64,000 nucleotides of DNA from Alkalisalibacterium limincola (GCF_008017755.1 NZ_VRTS01000005.1:124001-188000), one strand, 5' to 3'; shown: positions 17,831 to 29,118, numbered from the stretch's first letter. Notes: generated by a model from the sequence alone, not told the origin. Numbers and translations are program-made.

Positions 17831-19250
17831 ATGGACATGACCGCCGACACCCGCATCGAGGACCTCCAGCCCACCCTGCAGCGCCTGCGTGCCGCACAGG
17901 CCGCACGCGTGCCCGACGTGGGCCAGCGCCTGGAGGACCTGCGCCACCTGCGCGAGGTGTTCCACCGGCGGCTGGAGGACATGGTGGCGGCCGTCGCCGC
18001 CGACTTCGGCCACCGCTCGCGGCACGAGACGCTGGTGTCCGACGGCATGACGGTGCTGGGCGAGCTCGACCACCTGATCAAGCACACCAAGGGCTGGGCG
18101 AAGACCCGGCGGGCGCCGGTGGATGCGATGTTCCTGCCGGCACGCGCGGAGATCCGCCGCGTGCCGCTGGGCGTGGTCGGCGTCATCTCGCCCTGGAACT
18201 ATCCGGTGAACCTGGCGCTCATCCCGCTGGCCACCGCGATCGCCGCCGGCAACCACGTCTACCTCAAGCCGTCCGAGCACACGCCGCGCAGCTCGGAGTT
18301 CCTGCGCGCGCTGCTTGCCGAGGTGTTCCCGGAGGACCGCGTGGCGGTGGCGCTGGGCGGGGCGGACGTGGCCGGGGCGTTTTCCGCGCTGCCCTTCGAC
18401 CATCTGTTCTTCACCGGCTCCACCGCGGTGGGCCGCAAGGTCATGGCGGCCGCGGCACCGAACCTGACCCCGGTGACGCTGGAGCTGGGCGGGAAGTCGC
18501 CCGCGCTGGTGGCCGAGGGCTACCCGCTGTCCACGGCGGCCGCGCGCATCGCGTCGGGCAAGTGGCTCAATGCCGGGCAGACCTGCATCGCACCGGACTA
18601 CGTGCTGGTGCCGCACGCGCAGCGCGACATGCTGGTGGCCGCTCTCACCCGCGAGATCCAGGAACGCTACCCGACGCTGGACGACAACCCCGACCTGACC
18701 CGCATCATCAACACCGGCCAGTACGACCGGTTGGTCGCGGCGATCGACGCGCCCGCGAGCGCGGGGCGCGCATCGTGCAGCCGGTCGAGGTCGACCCCGA
18801 CCAGGGCGTGGCCCAGCGCCTGCTGCCGCCGACCCTGGTGCTGGACGTGCCCGGGGACGCGACGCTCATGCAGGAGGAGATCTTCGGGCCGGTGCTGCCG
18901 ATCATCGGCTACGACAACATCGACGAGGCGCTGGCCTTCATCCGGGAGCGCGACGGCCGCTGGCCTTCTACCACTTCGATTCGAACGCGCAGCGCACCGA
19001 GCGCGTGCTGGACACCGTGGTGGCCGGTGGCGTCACGGTCAACGACACGGTCATGCATATCGCCCAGTCAAGCCTGCCCTTCGGCGGCGTCGGCCCCAGT
19101 GGCATGGGCCACTACCACGGCGAAGCCGGTTTCCTGACCTTCACCAAGCTGATGCCGGTGTTCCGCCAGGCCCGCATGAGCGGCATGGCGCTGTTCAAGC
19201 CGCCCTACAAGGGGCTGGCCGACCGGCTGGTGAAATTCCTCACCCGTTGA
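17831..19250 (+). CDS. Coniferyl-aldehyde-dehydrogenase-type ALDH (two frame breaks)
   Basis: This NAD(P)-dependent aldehyde dehydrogenase of the coniferyl/fatty-aldehyde branch has GVISPWNYPVNL, KPSEHTPRSS, FFTGSTAVG, ELGGKSPA with the general base Glu, and the nucleophile Cys in NAGQTCIAPDYV. The frame changes near 18747-18755, where ARIVQPVEVDPD continues in the second frame. It changes again near 18950-18958, where LAFYHFDSNAQRTERVLD and the C-terminus LVKFLTR continue in the third. The span lacks two bases relative to a whole number of codons. Restored length is about 473 aa, the family norm. Its 3' end overlaps the convergent crcB end by 11 nt. Confidence 0.88.
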
Positions 19251-19656
19251 GGGCGCAGCCGGTGCGGTGTCCGAGCCAGACCGCGGCCAGCCACGCGATC
19301 ACCGACACGACCACGTAGGACAGCGCGGCGCCCCAGGCGCCGGTGCTGAACAGCACCATCGTTTCCAGGCTGAAGATCGAGAACGTGGTGAGGCCGCCGA
19401 ACACGCCGGTCATCCAGAAGTGCCTGGACACCGGCGAATGCGGCCAGCGGCCCTCGGGAGCGGTCAAAGCCGCCCAGGCACCGATACCGAATGCGCCCAG
19501 CACGTTCGCGGCCAGCGTACCGCCCAGCAGCACGGGCCAGCCCGACAATCCGACCGCGGTGCCACCCAGCATGGCCAGGGACAGACCGGCGCGCAGCAGG
19601 GCACCCAACGCACCGCCGGCAGCCACCGCCAGGTAGATGCGGGCAGGCGAGGCCAT
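19240..19656 (-). CDS. crcB: Fluoride channel CrcB/Fluc, subunit 1
   Basis: This 138-aa protein with four transmembrane helices exports fluoride. It has the family pattern GGALGALLRAGLS, then GGTLAANVLGAFGIGAW (conserved Asn) and GGLTTFSIFSLE with the TTFS fluoride-path motif. The ATG shares one base with the stop of the second crcB copy (TGATG), so they are translationally coupled. Paired crcB genes encode two subunits of fixed opposite topology that form a heterodimer. Confidence 0.9.
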   Translation of the reverse strand: MASPARIYLAVAAGGALGALLRAGLSLAMLGGTAVGLSGWPVLLGGTLAANVLGAFGIGAWAALTAPEGRWPHSPVSRHFWMTGVFGGLTTFSIFSLETMVLFSTGAWGAALSYVVVSVIAWLAAVWLGHRTGCALNG

Positions 19657-20063
19657 CAGTTGTCCCCCAGCCCAACGCCGAAGGCCAGGCCCATGACGAC
19701 GCACAGCAGGCAACCCAGCACCGATCCCAGCACGTTCCCCACGGCTGCGCTGCGCTGTCCCGAACCGCCGAGCTGCAGTGTCTGCAGCGCGAACGACGAC
19801 ACCGTGGTGTAGCTGCCCAGCAGGCCGACGACCGCGCCGGCCCAGAGCAGGTCGCCGAGGGCCCCGGGTTCCGGCACGCCAAGCCAGCCGGCCACCACGC
19901 CGATGACGAACGCGCCGCTGAGGTTCACCAGCAGCGTGCCCCAGGGGAAGTCGCCGCCGCGCCAGCGGGTGATGCGGTTCGACACCCACAGCCGGGCGAC
20001 CGCACCCGCTGCACCGCCGACGGCGATGGCCAGTATCAGGACGACCAGCGCGGCGGGCGTCAT
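19656..20063 (-). CDS. crcB: Fluoride channel CrcB/Fluc, subunit 2
   Basis: This 135-aa homologue of the preceding gene has GGAAGAVARLWVSN near the N-terminus, WGTLLVNLSGAFVIG with the conserved Asn, and GSYTTVSSFALQTL as the channel motif. It lies 3 nt downstream of the S41 peptidase stop and upstream of crcB1 on the minus strand. No fluoride riboswitch is evident in the tiny gap, so expression probably depends on the upstream gene or an internal promoter. Confidence 0.9.
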   Translation of the reverse strand: MTPAALVVLILAIAVGGAAGAVARLWVSNRITRWRGGDFPWGTLLVNLSGAFVIGVVAGWLGVPEPGALGDLLWAGAVVGLLGSYTTVSSFALQTLQLGGSGQRSAAVGNVLGSVLGCLLCVVMGLAFGVGLGDN

Positions 20064-20066
20064 CGC

Positions 20067-23000
20067 TCAGTCGATCCGGTAGGCATCATCGGCTGCTTCA
20101 CCACGTGGTCGGATCGGTGCAGCCGGCGGCTGCACCACCGGCTGCTCGGCAAGGCGCCGCTGCAGTTCGGCGATGCCGCGCTGCAGCTGCGCATCCTCGC
20201 CGCGCCAGGTGGCGTGCGGCAGGTTGTCCACCACGATGTCGGGGCCTACGCCGGTGCCCTCGATCAGCCAGCGGCCGTCGGCACCGAACTGGCCGGTCTG
20301 CGCGGCGCGCATCAGGCCGCGGTCGACCAGGGTGTTGTTGTTCGACAGCCACACGCCGGCACCGGCGGTGCGCTGGCCGATGACCGGGCCCAGGTTCAGC
20401 GACTTCACGCCGGCGGCGAAGGTCTCGCCGTCGGAGTAGGTCAGTGGATCGGTCAGCACCACGAGGTGGCCGCGGAAGGTCTGTTGCATGTTCCAGTACG
20501 GCGCCTGGTGCGGCGGCTGCCAGAAGCTCCATGCACGCCGCAGCAGCTTCTCGATGACCCAGCTGTCGATGTTGCCACCGCGGTTGCGGCGCACGTCGAT
20601 GACGAGGCCCTCGCGGTCGACGTTGGCGTAGAACTCGCGGGCGAAGTCGGCGATGTCGCCCGCGCCCATCGCGCGCAGGTGCAGGTAGCCGATGCGGCCG
20701 TCGCCGGCGGCCTCCACCACCTCGCGGCGGCCGTGCACCCAGTCTGCGTAGCGCAACGCGGCATCGCGCTCGGCGTTCACCGGCACGGTCACCACGCTGA
20801 AGTCCTCGCGCCCGCGGCGCACCTCCAGCCGCACCTGCTGTCCAGCGGTATGCGCCAGCAGCACGGCGATGTCGTCGACATCGGCCACGCGGCGACCGTT
20901 CACCGCGGTGATTACGTCGCCCTCGCGAAGGCCGGCGCCGGGACGCGCCAGCGGTGCGCGGTCGTTGGGCAGCTCCGGGTCGGTGCGGTAAACGCGCACG
21001 ATGCGCGCGCCGTCGGCCACGCGTTCGAACTCGCCGCCGAGGAAGGCCGCTGCGCCCGCTCGGGGTCCTCGCGGTACTCGCCGCCACGCACCTGGGAATG
21101 CAGCACGCCCAGTTCGGCCACCATCTGCCCCAGCAGGTCGTCGAGCTCGGCGCGGTCGCCGACGCGCTCGACCAGCGGGCGGTAGCGCGCGCGCACCGCG
21201 TCCCAGTCCTGGCCGCGCATGCCGGGGTCGAACAGGAACTCGCGCTGCATGCGCCAGGCGTCGTCGAACATCTGCCGCCACTCCGCCGCGGGTTGCACCG
21301 CCAGGCGCCAATCGCCCACGCGCACCTGGTGCGTGGACAGGTCGTCGGGCACCTTCGCGGCGGCCGGAACGATGTGCATCGCGCCGTTGTCGCCGCTGCG
21401 GCGGTAGAACAGCTTCTCGCCATCACCCGACAGCTGGTAGTGGGCCACGCCCTCGGCGAACGTCTCCAGCTTCGGCACGTCCGGCGCCAGTGCGACGGTC
21501 TTGAGTGCCGGCTCGTTGCCGCTCCCGCTGGCCTGGTCGAGCACGAACAGGCGGTGCTTGTTCGCCGTCAGGGCCCGGTAGTTGCCGGCCGGAAGCGCAG
21601 CCTCGAACAGCCGGTCGGCCAGACCCTCGCGCGCGATCGCCCGTGGCGCCGCCTTGTCGTCGCCATCACCGTCGCCGCCGGCTGCGCCGCTGTCCGCCAG
21701 CTCGTCGCGCGGTTGCAGCCTGAAGCGGTTGCCCGGCTGCAGCGCCAGCGCATAGATGCGCGCCCGTCGATCGAACATCGGACCCATGTTGCGATCGCCC
21801 CAGGGTGCGCCCGGCGTGGCCTCGAAGTTGCGGTTGGACAGGAAGTACAGCCACTGCTGGTCGGGGCTGAAGGCCGGCGCGAAGCTGTCGTAACGCTCCG
21901 ATGTCAGCGCCTGCACGCGGCCGTCGGCCAGCGTGTACAGCGTGAGCTGCCCGCGGCCGCGCGGATGGTGCGGTCGCACGAAGGCCAGGTGCCGGCTGTC
22001 GGGCGAGAACACGATCTCGCCGTAGCCGCTGCCGGCCGAATCATCGATGACCCGGTTGCGGCGGGTCGACACGTCGAGCAGCCACAGCTGGCCACGGCGG
22101 TCGTCGTGGGCGAGGTGGCGGCCGTCCGGCGAGACCACCAGCCGCTGGCGGTGCGAGGGCAGGTCGTCGGTCAGGGCTTCGCCGCGGCCGCTGCCGTCGG
22201 CACGGAAGCGCCAGATGGCCTGGGTGGCGTCGGCATCGACGACGGCATAGACCCACTCACCGTCGGGAGAGAGCACCGCGCCACGCGCGCGGCGGCTGGA
22301 ATCGAGTGGCAGCTCGACCCGACGACGCGCGCCGACGCCGGCCAGTGCCACCTGGCCACGCGCGGTCAGCGCGACGCGCTCGCCGTCGGGCCCGAAGTCC
22401 ATGCCGTCGAGGAACTTCAACGGTTCGGAAAGCCAGCGCTCGCGGCTGCGGCTGCGGTCGCCGGCCAGTTGCAGCGGCACCACCGCGTCGCTGCCCGAGG
22501 CGATGTCGTACACGGCGATATCGGCGCCCAGCTGGTAGCTGATGCGCCCCTGCTGCAGCCGTGGCGCGCGCACCTCGAAGGCCTCGTGGAAGGTCAGCTG
22601 TTCGCCGCCACGGCCCTCGGCGTCGAAGCGCCACAGGTTCCATGCACCCGACGCGTCGCTGAGCGCATACAGGTGGCCCTGCCACCACATCGGCCGCTCG
22701 AGGTTACCGGCGTGGTCGGCGGCCAGGCGCACCGCCTCGGCCCCGGAGGCCGGGTCGAAGCGCCACAGCTGGGCCATCGCGCCGCCGCGATATTCGCGCA
22801 CGTTGTCGGCGGTCACCGCCAGCCCGAAACGGGTTAAGAACACGCGCCCCCCATCGTCGAACGCCGCCTCGCGCGCGTCCATCAGCGGCAGCTCGCGGCG
22901 CACCAGCGTGGCCGGGTCGACCGCGCGCAGCACCCAGGCCCAGCTGGGGCCGCTGCGGTTGTCGGTGGCGTAGACCACTTCGCCGTCCGGGCTCCATCCG

Positions 23001-23359
23001 GTCACCAGCACGCGGCCGCCCTCGAAGCTCAGGCGCCGCGGCTCGCCGCCAGCCAGGGGCATCACGTAGGCCTCCGTGGCCCCGTCGTAGTCGGCGGCGA
23101 AGGCCAGCCAGCGGCCGTCCGGCGACACCACCGGCTGCGCGGCCGCGCCCCGCGTCGAGGTCAGGCGCCGGGCGCTGCCGCCGGCCAGCGGCGCGATCCA
23201 GAGGTCGCCCTCGGACGCGAACACCAGCTGCTGGCCGTGCGGGGCGGGGTCGCGGTAGTAGCCGGTGCTGGCGGTTGCCGGCGCGGGGACGGCCAGCAGC
23301 AGCGACAGCAGGGCAAGGGCGAACAGGGCGATGAAACGGCTCGTGGGGGCGTGGGGCAT
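20067..23359 (-). CDS. Tricorn-like S41 peptidase (one frame break)
   Basis: This exported protease of about 1097 aa starts with a signal peptide (FIALFALALLSLLLAVPAPA). Two propeller regions with repeated VSPDGRWLAFA- and FSPDSRHLAF-type blades follow, then an S41 helical domain (ELGVLHSQVRGGEY, with the expected His), a PDZ domain (GLREGDVITAVNGRRV) and the catalytic core TYSDGETFAAG with the Ser nucleophile. The frame breaks near 21048-21058, between the His region and the PDZ domain, and one base is missing overall. Tricorn homologues degrade peptides; here the role would be periplasmic peptide turnover. The start at 23359 is set by the signal peptide. Confidence 0.88.
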
Positions 23360-23476
23360 GGGCGTGAAGGCCGGGACGAAAAGACCCGAGCCTACGGCAT
23401 CCGGCCGCCGTGATCGCGTGACCAAGGTTGGGAGGCAGACCTTGAATAAGTGCCCTTCACGCGCCACCTAGGAGGG

Positions 23477-25522
23477 ATGGACAAAAACGACAACCCCCTG
23501 CTGAGCACCGCCGAACTGCCCGAGTTCGACCGGATTTCCCCCGAACACGTGAACCCGGCGGTCGACACACTGCTGGCCGACTACCGCGAGGCGGTCGATA
23601 CGCTGACGGCGAACACCGCCGCGCGCGACTTCGAGGCGCTGATGCGGCCGCTGGAGCAGCTCGAGGACCGGCTGGCCCGGGCCTGGTCGCCGGTGGGCCA
23701 CCTGCACGGGGTCAGGGATTCCGCGGAACTGCGTGCGGCCTACAACCCGGCGCAGGAGAAGCTCAGCGAGCACGCGACCGAGGTCGGCCAGAACCGCGGC
23801 CTGTACGAAGCGGTGCAGGCGCTGCGCGACCGCCCCGACTTCGACGGCCTGGATGCGGCGCGCAAGGCGCTGGTCGAGGACAGCCTGCGCGGTTTCCGCC
23901 TGTCGGGCGTGGCACTGGAGGAACCGCAACGTTCGCGCTTCAAGGCGATCCAGACCGAGCTGACGCGGCTGGAGACCGAGTTCGAGGAAGCGGTGCTGGA
24001 CGCCACCGACGCCTGGTCGAAGAAGCTGAGCAAGACCGAGCTGGCCGGCCTGCCGGACTCGGCGCTGGCGATGCTGGCCCAGGCGGCGAAGGAGAAGGGC
24101 GAGAAGGGCCACATGGCCACCCTCAAGGGGCCTGTCGTGCAGGCGATCCTGACCTACGCCGACCATCGCGGTCTGCGCCAGGCGCTCTACACCGCGTTCT
24201 CCACCCGCGCCTCCGACCAGGGGCCGCATGCGGGCCGCTTCGACAACGCCGAACGCATCGACAGGATCATGGCGCTGCGCCACGAGTCGGCCCAGCTGCT
24301 GGGCTTCGATTCCGCCGCGCACGTGTCGCTGGACGACAAGATGGCCGGCACGCCCGAGCGGGTGCTGGGCTTCCTGCACGACATGGCCGGCAAGGCCCGG
24401 CCGGTGGCCCAGCGCGAGGTGCAGGAACTGCGCGAGTTCGCCGCCGCCGAGCTCGGCGTCGATGACCTGCAGCCCTGGGACATGGCCTGGGCCAGCGAGA
24501 AGCTGCGGGTGAAGCGCTTCGACTTCAGCGACGAGGACCTCAAGCCCTACTTCCCGCTCGACGCGGTGCTGGAGGGGCTGTTCACGATCGCCGGACGGGT
24601 GTTCGACATCACCCTGCGACCGCGCGAGGGCGTGGTGGCCTGGCACCCCGACGCGCGCTACTACGACGTGCTCGACGCCGATGGCACGGTGCGCGCGGGC
24701 TTCTACACCGACCTGTTCGCGCGCAGCGGCAAGCGCGGCGGTGCGTGGATGGACGTGTGTCGCAACCGCTTCCGCGACGGCGATCTGCAGCATCCGGTGG
24801 CCTACCTGGTGTGCAACTTCGCCCCACCCGGCGACGACCGCCCCAGCCTGCTCACGCATGACGACGTGATCACGATGTTCCACGAGTTCGGCCACGGGCT
24901 GCACCACATGCTCACCGAGGTCGACTGGCCCAGCGTCGGCGGCATCAGCGGCGTGGAATGGGACGCGGTGGAGCTGCCCAGCCAGTTCATGGAGAACTTC
25001 TGCTGGCAGCGCGAGACGCTGGACCTGTTCGCGCGCCACTGGCAGACCGGCGAGACGCTGCCGGAGGACCTGCACCGCAAGATGCTCGAGGCGCGCCACT
25101 TCCACGCCGGCCTGTTCCTGGTGCGGCAGCTGGAGTTCGCGCTGTTCGACTTCCGCCTGCACCTGGAGTTCGACCCCGCCCGCGGCGCGCGCACTATGGA
25201 GGTGCTCGAGGAAGTGCGCGAGGAGGTGTCGGTGCTGCGCCCGCCGGCGTGGAACCGCTTTCCGCACGCGTTCACCCACGTGTTCTCCGGCGGCTACGCA
25301 GCCGGCTACTACAGCTACCTGTGGGCCGAGGTGCTCAGCGCGGACGCGTTCGCGGCCTTCGAGGAGGCTGGCCTGTTCGACGCCGAGACCGGCGCGCGCT
25401 ACCGCCGCGAGATCCTCGCCGTGGGCGGCTCGCGATCGGCGCTGGACAGCTTCGTGGCCTTCCGCGGGCGCGAGCCGCAGCCCGACGCGCTGCTGCGCAG
25501 CTATGGACTGGAAGCGGCCTGA
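23477..25522 (+). CDS. prlC: Oligopeptidase A (M3 family)
   Basis: This 681-aa cytoplasmic zinc metallopeptidase cleaves short peptides, including signal-peptide remnants. The zinc motif HEFGH is at residues 469-473, followed by the third-ligand region GISGVEWDAVELPSQFMEN. GAWMDVCRNRF and HVFSGGYAAGYYSYLWAEV are also family hallmarks. The length matches E. coli OpdA (680 aa). The start at 23477 follows AGGAGGG; the nine-codon extension to 23450 would overlap that site and is rejected. It is divergent from the S41 peptidase. Confidence 0.96.
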   Translation: MDKNDNPLLSTAELPEFDRISPEHVNPAVDTLLADYREAVDTLTANTAARDFEALMRPLEQLEDRLARAWSPVGHLHGVRDSAELRAAYNPAQEKLSEHATEVGQNRGLYEAVQALRDRPDFDGLDAARKALVEDSLRGFRLSGVALEEPQRSRFKAIQTELTRLETEFEEAVLDATDAWSKKLSKTELAGLPDSALAMLAQAAKEKGEKGHMATLKGPVVQAILTYADHRGLRQALYTAFSTRASDQGPHAGRFDNAERIDRIMALRHESAQLLGFDSAAHVSLDDKMAGTPERVLGFLHDMAGKARPVAQREVQELREFAAAELGVDDLQPWDMAWASEKLRVKRFDFSDEDLKPYFPLDAVLEGLFTIAGRVFDITLRPREGVVAWHPDARYYDVLDADGTVRAGFYTDLFARSGKRGGAWMDVCRNRFRDGDLQHPVAYLVCNFAPPGDDRPSLLTHDDVITMFHEFGHGLHHMLTEVDWPSVGGISGVEWDAVELPSQFMENFCWQRETLDLFARHWQTGETLPEDLHRKMLEARHFHAGLFLVRQLEFALFDFRLHLEFDPARGARTMEVLEEVREEVSVLRPPAWNRFPHAFTHVFSGGYAAGYYSYLWAEVLSADAFAAFEEAGLFDAETGARYRREILAVGGSRSALDSFVAFRGREPQPDALLRSYGLEAA

Positions 25523-25598
25523 ACCTGGCCGCGTGTGCGTCCTGTTCAGGCAAGCCGTTGTCTAGTCGGGGCTGGACCCCTGAAGGAGCAGCAGCCCG

Positions 25599-26099
25599 AT
25601 GAGTACACGCATCCTGGTATCCGCCCTTGTCTTCGCCGGCCTGTCGTCCGCCGCGATCGCCGTGGTCCACGGCGCCTCCTCCACGCCCAACGACTGGCTG
25701 CTCAACGAACCCGACGCCGACAAGCGCGCCGAACTGGTCCAGGACCAGTTCGGCGGCTTCAGTGCGGCGATGTGGGAAGTCGGCGAGCGCTGGAGCGCGA
25801 TCCATGCCGCGCTGGAGCGCAGCAACCTCGACCTGGCGCAGTACCACTGGGACAAGCTCGACGATGCGATCGCGTCGGGCGTGGTGCGGCGCCCGGGCCG
25901 CAAGCCCAGCGCCGAGGAACACTTCCCCGAAAGCTTTGCCCGCGAGGTCGGGGAGGACTTCGCCTCCGGCGACGTCGAACGCGCCTGGCGCGGCTTCGAG
26001 AAGGGCCGCAATGCGTGCATGGCCTGCCACGTCGCCGAGGGCATGCCGTTCCTCAACGACCAGGCGATGTTCGACCAGCGGACGCCGGGCGCCGAGTAG
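25599..26099 (+). CDS. Periplasmic c-type cytochrome-like protein
   Basis: This 166-aa protein has a signal peptide (MSTRILVSALVFAGLSSAAIA) and a C-terminal heme c site CMACH inside GFEKGRNACMACHVAEGMPF. The rest is helical, rich in Trp and charged residues, and resembles a four-helix cytochrome c-prime-like bundle with the heme motif near the end. The start is supported by AAGGAG 11 nt upstream. The redox partner is unknown. It lies 3 nt from the convergent threonine aldolase stop. Confidence 0.8.
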   Translation: MSTRILVSALVFAGLSSAAIAVVHGASSTPNDWLLNEPDADKRAELVQDQFGGFSAAMWEVGERWSAIHAALERSNLDLAQYHWDKLDDAIASGVVRRPGRKPSAEEHFPESFAREVGEDFASGDVERAWRGFEKGRNACMACHVAEGMPFLNDQAMFDQRTPGAE

Positions 26100-26102
26100 G
26101 CC

Positions 26103-27116
26103 TCAGCCGGAGAATGCGCCGAGCACGTCGATGACGCGGTCGATGTCCGCGTCGTCGACGTCCAGGTGCGTGACCAGGCGGATGCGGGGCAGGTAGCCGA
26201 TCGACAGCCGCACGCGGTGCGCGTCGACGTGGGCGCGGAAGGCGTCCAGGCGCCCGGCGGGAATGTCGATGAACACCATGTTGGTCTGCTGGTCGGCCAC
26301 GTCGACACCAGCCGCCCGCAGGCCTTCGGCGAGGCGTCCGGCGCGGGCGTGGTCGTCGGCCAGGCGCTGCACGTGGTGGTCGAGTGCGTGCATGCAGGCC
26401 GCGGCCAGCATGCCGGCCTGGCGCCAGCCGCCGCCGGTCACCTTGCGCCAGCGCGCGGCCTCGTCCACCAGTGCGCGCGTGCCCAGCAGCACCGAACCGA
26501 CCGGCGCGCCCAAGCCTTTCGAAAAGCACACCGAGACGCTGTCGAAGTGGCGCACGACCTCGCGCACGCCGACGCCCGAACCAACCGCCGCATTGAACAC
26601 CCGCGCGCCGTCGAGATGCAGCGACAAGCCGTTCGCGTTGCAGAACGCGCGCGCCTGCGCCAGGTAGTCCAGCGGCAATGGCCGGCCGTGCCAGGTGTTC
26701 TCCAGGCACAGCAGCCGGGTGCGCGCGAAGTGCGGATCGACCGGCTTGATCATCCGCTCCACGACATCCAGCGGCAGCGTGCCGTCGCCGGCATGTGGGA
26801 TCGGCTGGGGCTGGATCGAGCCCAGAACCGCCGCGCCGCCGCCCTCGTACTTGTAGGTGTGCGCGTCCATGCCGACCAGGTACTCGTCGCCGCGCTGGCA
26901 ATGCGCCATCAACGCGCAGAGGTTGGATTGGGTGCCGGTGGGCAGGTACAGCGCGGCCTCGAAGCCCAGGTCCCCGGCCAGGCGCTCCTGCAATGCGTTG
27001 ACCGTGGGGTCCTCGCCATAGACGTCGTCGCCGACCTCGGCGGCCAGCATCGCCTCGCGCATCGCCGGCGTGGGGCGGGTGACGGTGTCGCTGCGCAGGT
27101 CGATCCAGTCGCTCAT
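26103..27116 (-). CDS. ltaE: Low-specificity L-threonine aldolase
   Basis: This 337-aa PLP enzyme converts threonine or allo-threonine to glycine and acetaldehyde. It starts WIDLRSDTVTRPTPAMREAM, and has GDDVYGEDPTVN, LHLDGARVFNAA (PLP-binding Asp) and the Schiff-base lysine K200 in FSKGLGAPVGS. Length and motif order are those of LtaE. The start at 27116 is the natural beginning of the fold. Confidence 0.95.
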   Translation of the reverse strand: MSDWIDLRSDTVTRPTPAMREAMLAAEVGDDVYGEDPTVNALQERLAGDLGFEAALYLPTGTQSNLCALMAHCQRGDEYLVGMDAHTYKYEGGGAAVLGSIQPQPIPHAGDGTLPLDVVERMIKPVDPHFARTRLLCLENTWHGRPLPLDYLAQARAFCNANGLSLHLDGARVFNAAVGSGVGVREVVRHFDSVSVCFSKGLGAPVGSVLLGTRALVDEAARWRKVTGGGWRQAGMLAAACMHALDHHVQRLADDHARAGRLAEGLRAAGVDVADQQTNMVFIDIPAGRLDAFRAHVDAHRVRLSIGYLPRIRLVTHLDVDDADIDRVIDVLGAFSG

Positions 27117-27191
27117 GGGGCCGGTATCCGGAATGGGTTCGGACCCACGACGATACTGCAGTGATGGATAGACCGGCGCACGGGTGGATTA

Positions 27192-28942
27192 CTAGCGCGC
27201 CTCGTCTGGCCGCCACTCCAGGCGCAGGGGCCCGATGCCGATGTGTTCGCCGCGCACGCTGACCCGGGTGCGCGCGTCGCGCTGGACACGCACCGTGCCA
27301 TTGGCCGCCGGCAGCGACGATGCCGAAGCTCCGCAGGCGGCCAGCCGCCGCGCCACGCTGCGCAGGGCACCATCGGCAAGCGCGTCGTCGGACTGCTCCG
27401 CCGACATCGCCGGCAGCACGTCGCGCGCCAGGCATTCCGATAGGCCGTCCCCCTCGAGCACCGGACCATCGGCCTTGCGCGACAGGGCCGTGCCGTCACC
27501 CAGGTAGAAGGCGTCGGTCCCAAGCCCCGAAGGGCCGCCCTCGGCGGCCACGAAGACCCAGCCACCCGCCTCGCCGATCGCCTCGACCCGGTGCCAGTCG
27601 CTTCCCCCCTGCACGCGCAACGCGCTGGCCTCGTCCGCGCCCATGCCGACGGACGTGTCGCTGGCCGCCAGCAGCGCCACCAGGCGCAACTCCCGGGCGC
27701 GCTCGGAAAAGTGCGTGTCCACGCTCACGCCTGGCAGCAGGCCCGTCCCCCCGGCGGCCCACCAGGTCAGGTCGGCCTCGTCGAGCCCGGATGGGCAGCG
27801 CCCGGCACGGCCGCATCCCGGCGCCGGCGGCGGCGCCTGCCTGGTACCTGCCAACAGGGTTCGCAAGGGGTCTCCGTTGCTCAGCATCGCGCCGCCGGAC
27901 TGCACCGCGGCACCCGCGCTGGTCCCGCCGACCACCACACCGCGCGCATTCGCCGCTCGCAGGGACTCCAGCCAGGCGTTTGGCCGGTCGTGCCCATCGA
28001 CCAGTGCCCGCCGCAGCCGCCACTGGTCGCCGCCGGCGAAGAAAACGCCATCCACGCGAGGGGCAGTCCTGCCAGGGCCTCGGGCGATGCGCAGGCGCGG
28101 GCCTGTGCCTCCACGAGGTCGGGGTAGATGCGCCCGCGACCCGGCAGGCCCAGCTCCTGCTCGCGCAGCGCGTCGAGTTCCTCGCAGCGCGCCTCGCCGG
28201 AAAGGGCGGCATTCATCGCCGCATCGATCGGCCACCACATCGCTTCGGCACCCAGCGCATCGAACGTGGACTGGTAGAAGTCCACCGGCTCGAACACGTC
28301 CCAGGCCGAAGCAGTGACATAGGCGATGCGTGGCCGTTCGCGTCCACTGCGGGTTCGCGCGGCCTCGACGAACGCCTGCAGCACGCGCGTGCCGCCGACG
28401 GCGCGGCTGTTGGCCGGTTCGGCGCGTTCCACCCGGCGCATGCCGCCGTCGAACTGCGCCTGCTCGAACACGGCCAGCAGCGCCGAACGCTCGTCGGAGA
28501 GCATGCGATGCCATGGCGCGCGCGCATCGCCGGCCGGACAGCGGTGGGCGCGCAACCCGCCTCGCGACGTCGCGACGCACACCGCCTCGAGCAAGGCCGA
28601 GGCCTCGCGCGCGGACAGCGCGCGGCCACCGGCACGCGGCTGCACATGCCCGAGCACGGCCTCGATTTCGGCTACGTCGGGCGCGCCCTCGGCGGTCCAC
28701 AACCGCGGCGACAAGGCCCGCGCGACACCCTCCCGGTCGAAGACGAAGCGCGCGGCCGAACGCGCATCCGGACGCCCCGGCATCGGTGCCAGGCAGGCGC
28801 TCGGAGCAAGCTCCGAGCAGGTGCCCAGCGAGCCTCCGGCGAGGAAGACATCACCCGGTCCTCCACTCGGCGAGGACGCCTTGCACAGCAGTGGCGGAAG
28901 CAGGAAGGCGAGGGCGATGACGCGAAGGACGAGAGTGTTCAT
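27192..28942 (-). CDS. Secreted cyanophycinase-like S51 peptidase (one frame break)
   Basis: This exported serine peptidase of about 583 aa belongs to the cyanophycinase branch of family S51. After a signal peptide (MNTLVLRVIALAFLLPP) it has GDVFLAGGSLG, RIAYVTASAWDVFEPVDFYQ, FFAGGDQWR (the Gln typical of cyanophycinase), the nucleophile Ser in GGTSAGAAVQSGG, and VDTHFSERARELRL with the active-site His. The frame breaks near 28055-28062, and the span is one base short. The peptidase core is interrupted by a long insert of about 150 residues after the first strand, and a C-terminal tail follows. It is divergent from the TonB receptor, which suggests extracellular polymer breakdown feeding uptake. 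Confidence 0.82.
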
Positions 28943-28990
28943 GCCCGGCGACGCTAGTCCGCCGGAGGTGCGATTGGCAAGCACCGGCAC

Positions 28991-29020
28991 TTGACGGCGT
29001 GCCCACGACGGGAGTATCCA
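28991..29020 (+). promoter_or_regulatory. Candidate sigma-70 promoter before the small ORF
   Basis: TTGACG at 28991-28996 matches the -35 consensus at 5 of 6, followed after 18 bp by TATCCA at 29015-29020 (weak -10). Transcription would start about 20 bp before the 23-codon ORF at 29047 and could run into the TonB receptor. Confidence 0.35.
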
Positions 29021-29046
29021 TTTGCCCGTCCCCACCGGGTAGAACG

Positions 29047-29118
29047 ATGTCCAAGCCGCGCAACTACATCCGGCACATCACCCGAACCTACTACCTCAGC
29101 GAGTGGTGGGACGAGTAG
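29047..29118 (+). CDS. Candidate 23-aa leader-like peptide
   Basis: A short ORF begins MSKPRNYIRHI and ends YYLSEWWDE, then TAG. It is basic at the start and strongly aromatic at the end (adjacent Tyr-Tyr and Trp-Trp). It lies between a candidate promoter and a hairpin that starts on its stop codon, and 133 nt upstream of the TonB receptor start. The ribosome site is weak. I do not recognise the peptide. It could be a leader peptide, a small secreted or modified peptide, or chance. Confidence 0.35.
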   Translation: MSKPRNYIRHITRTYYLSEWWDE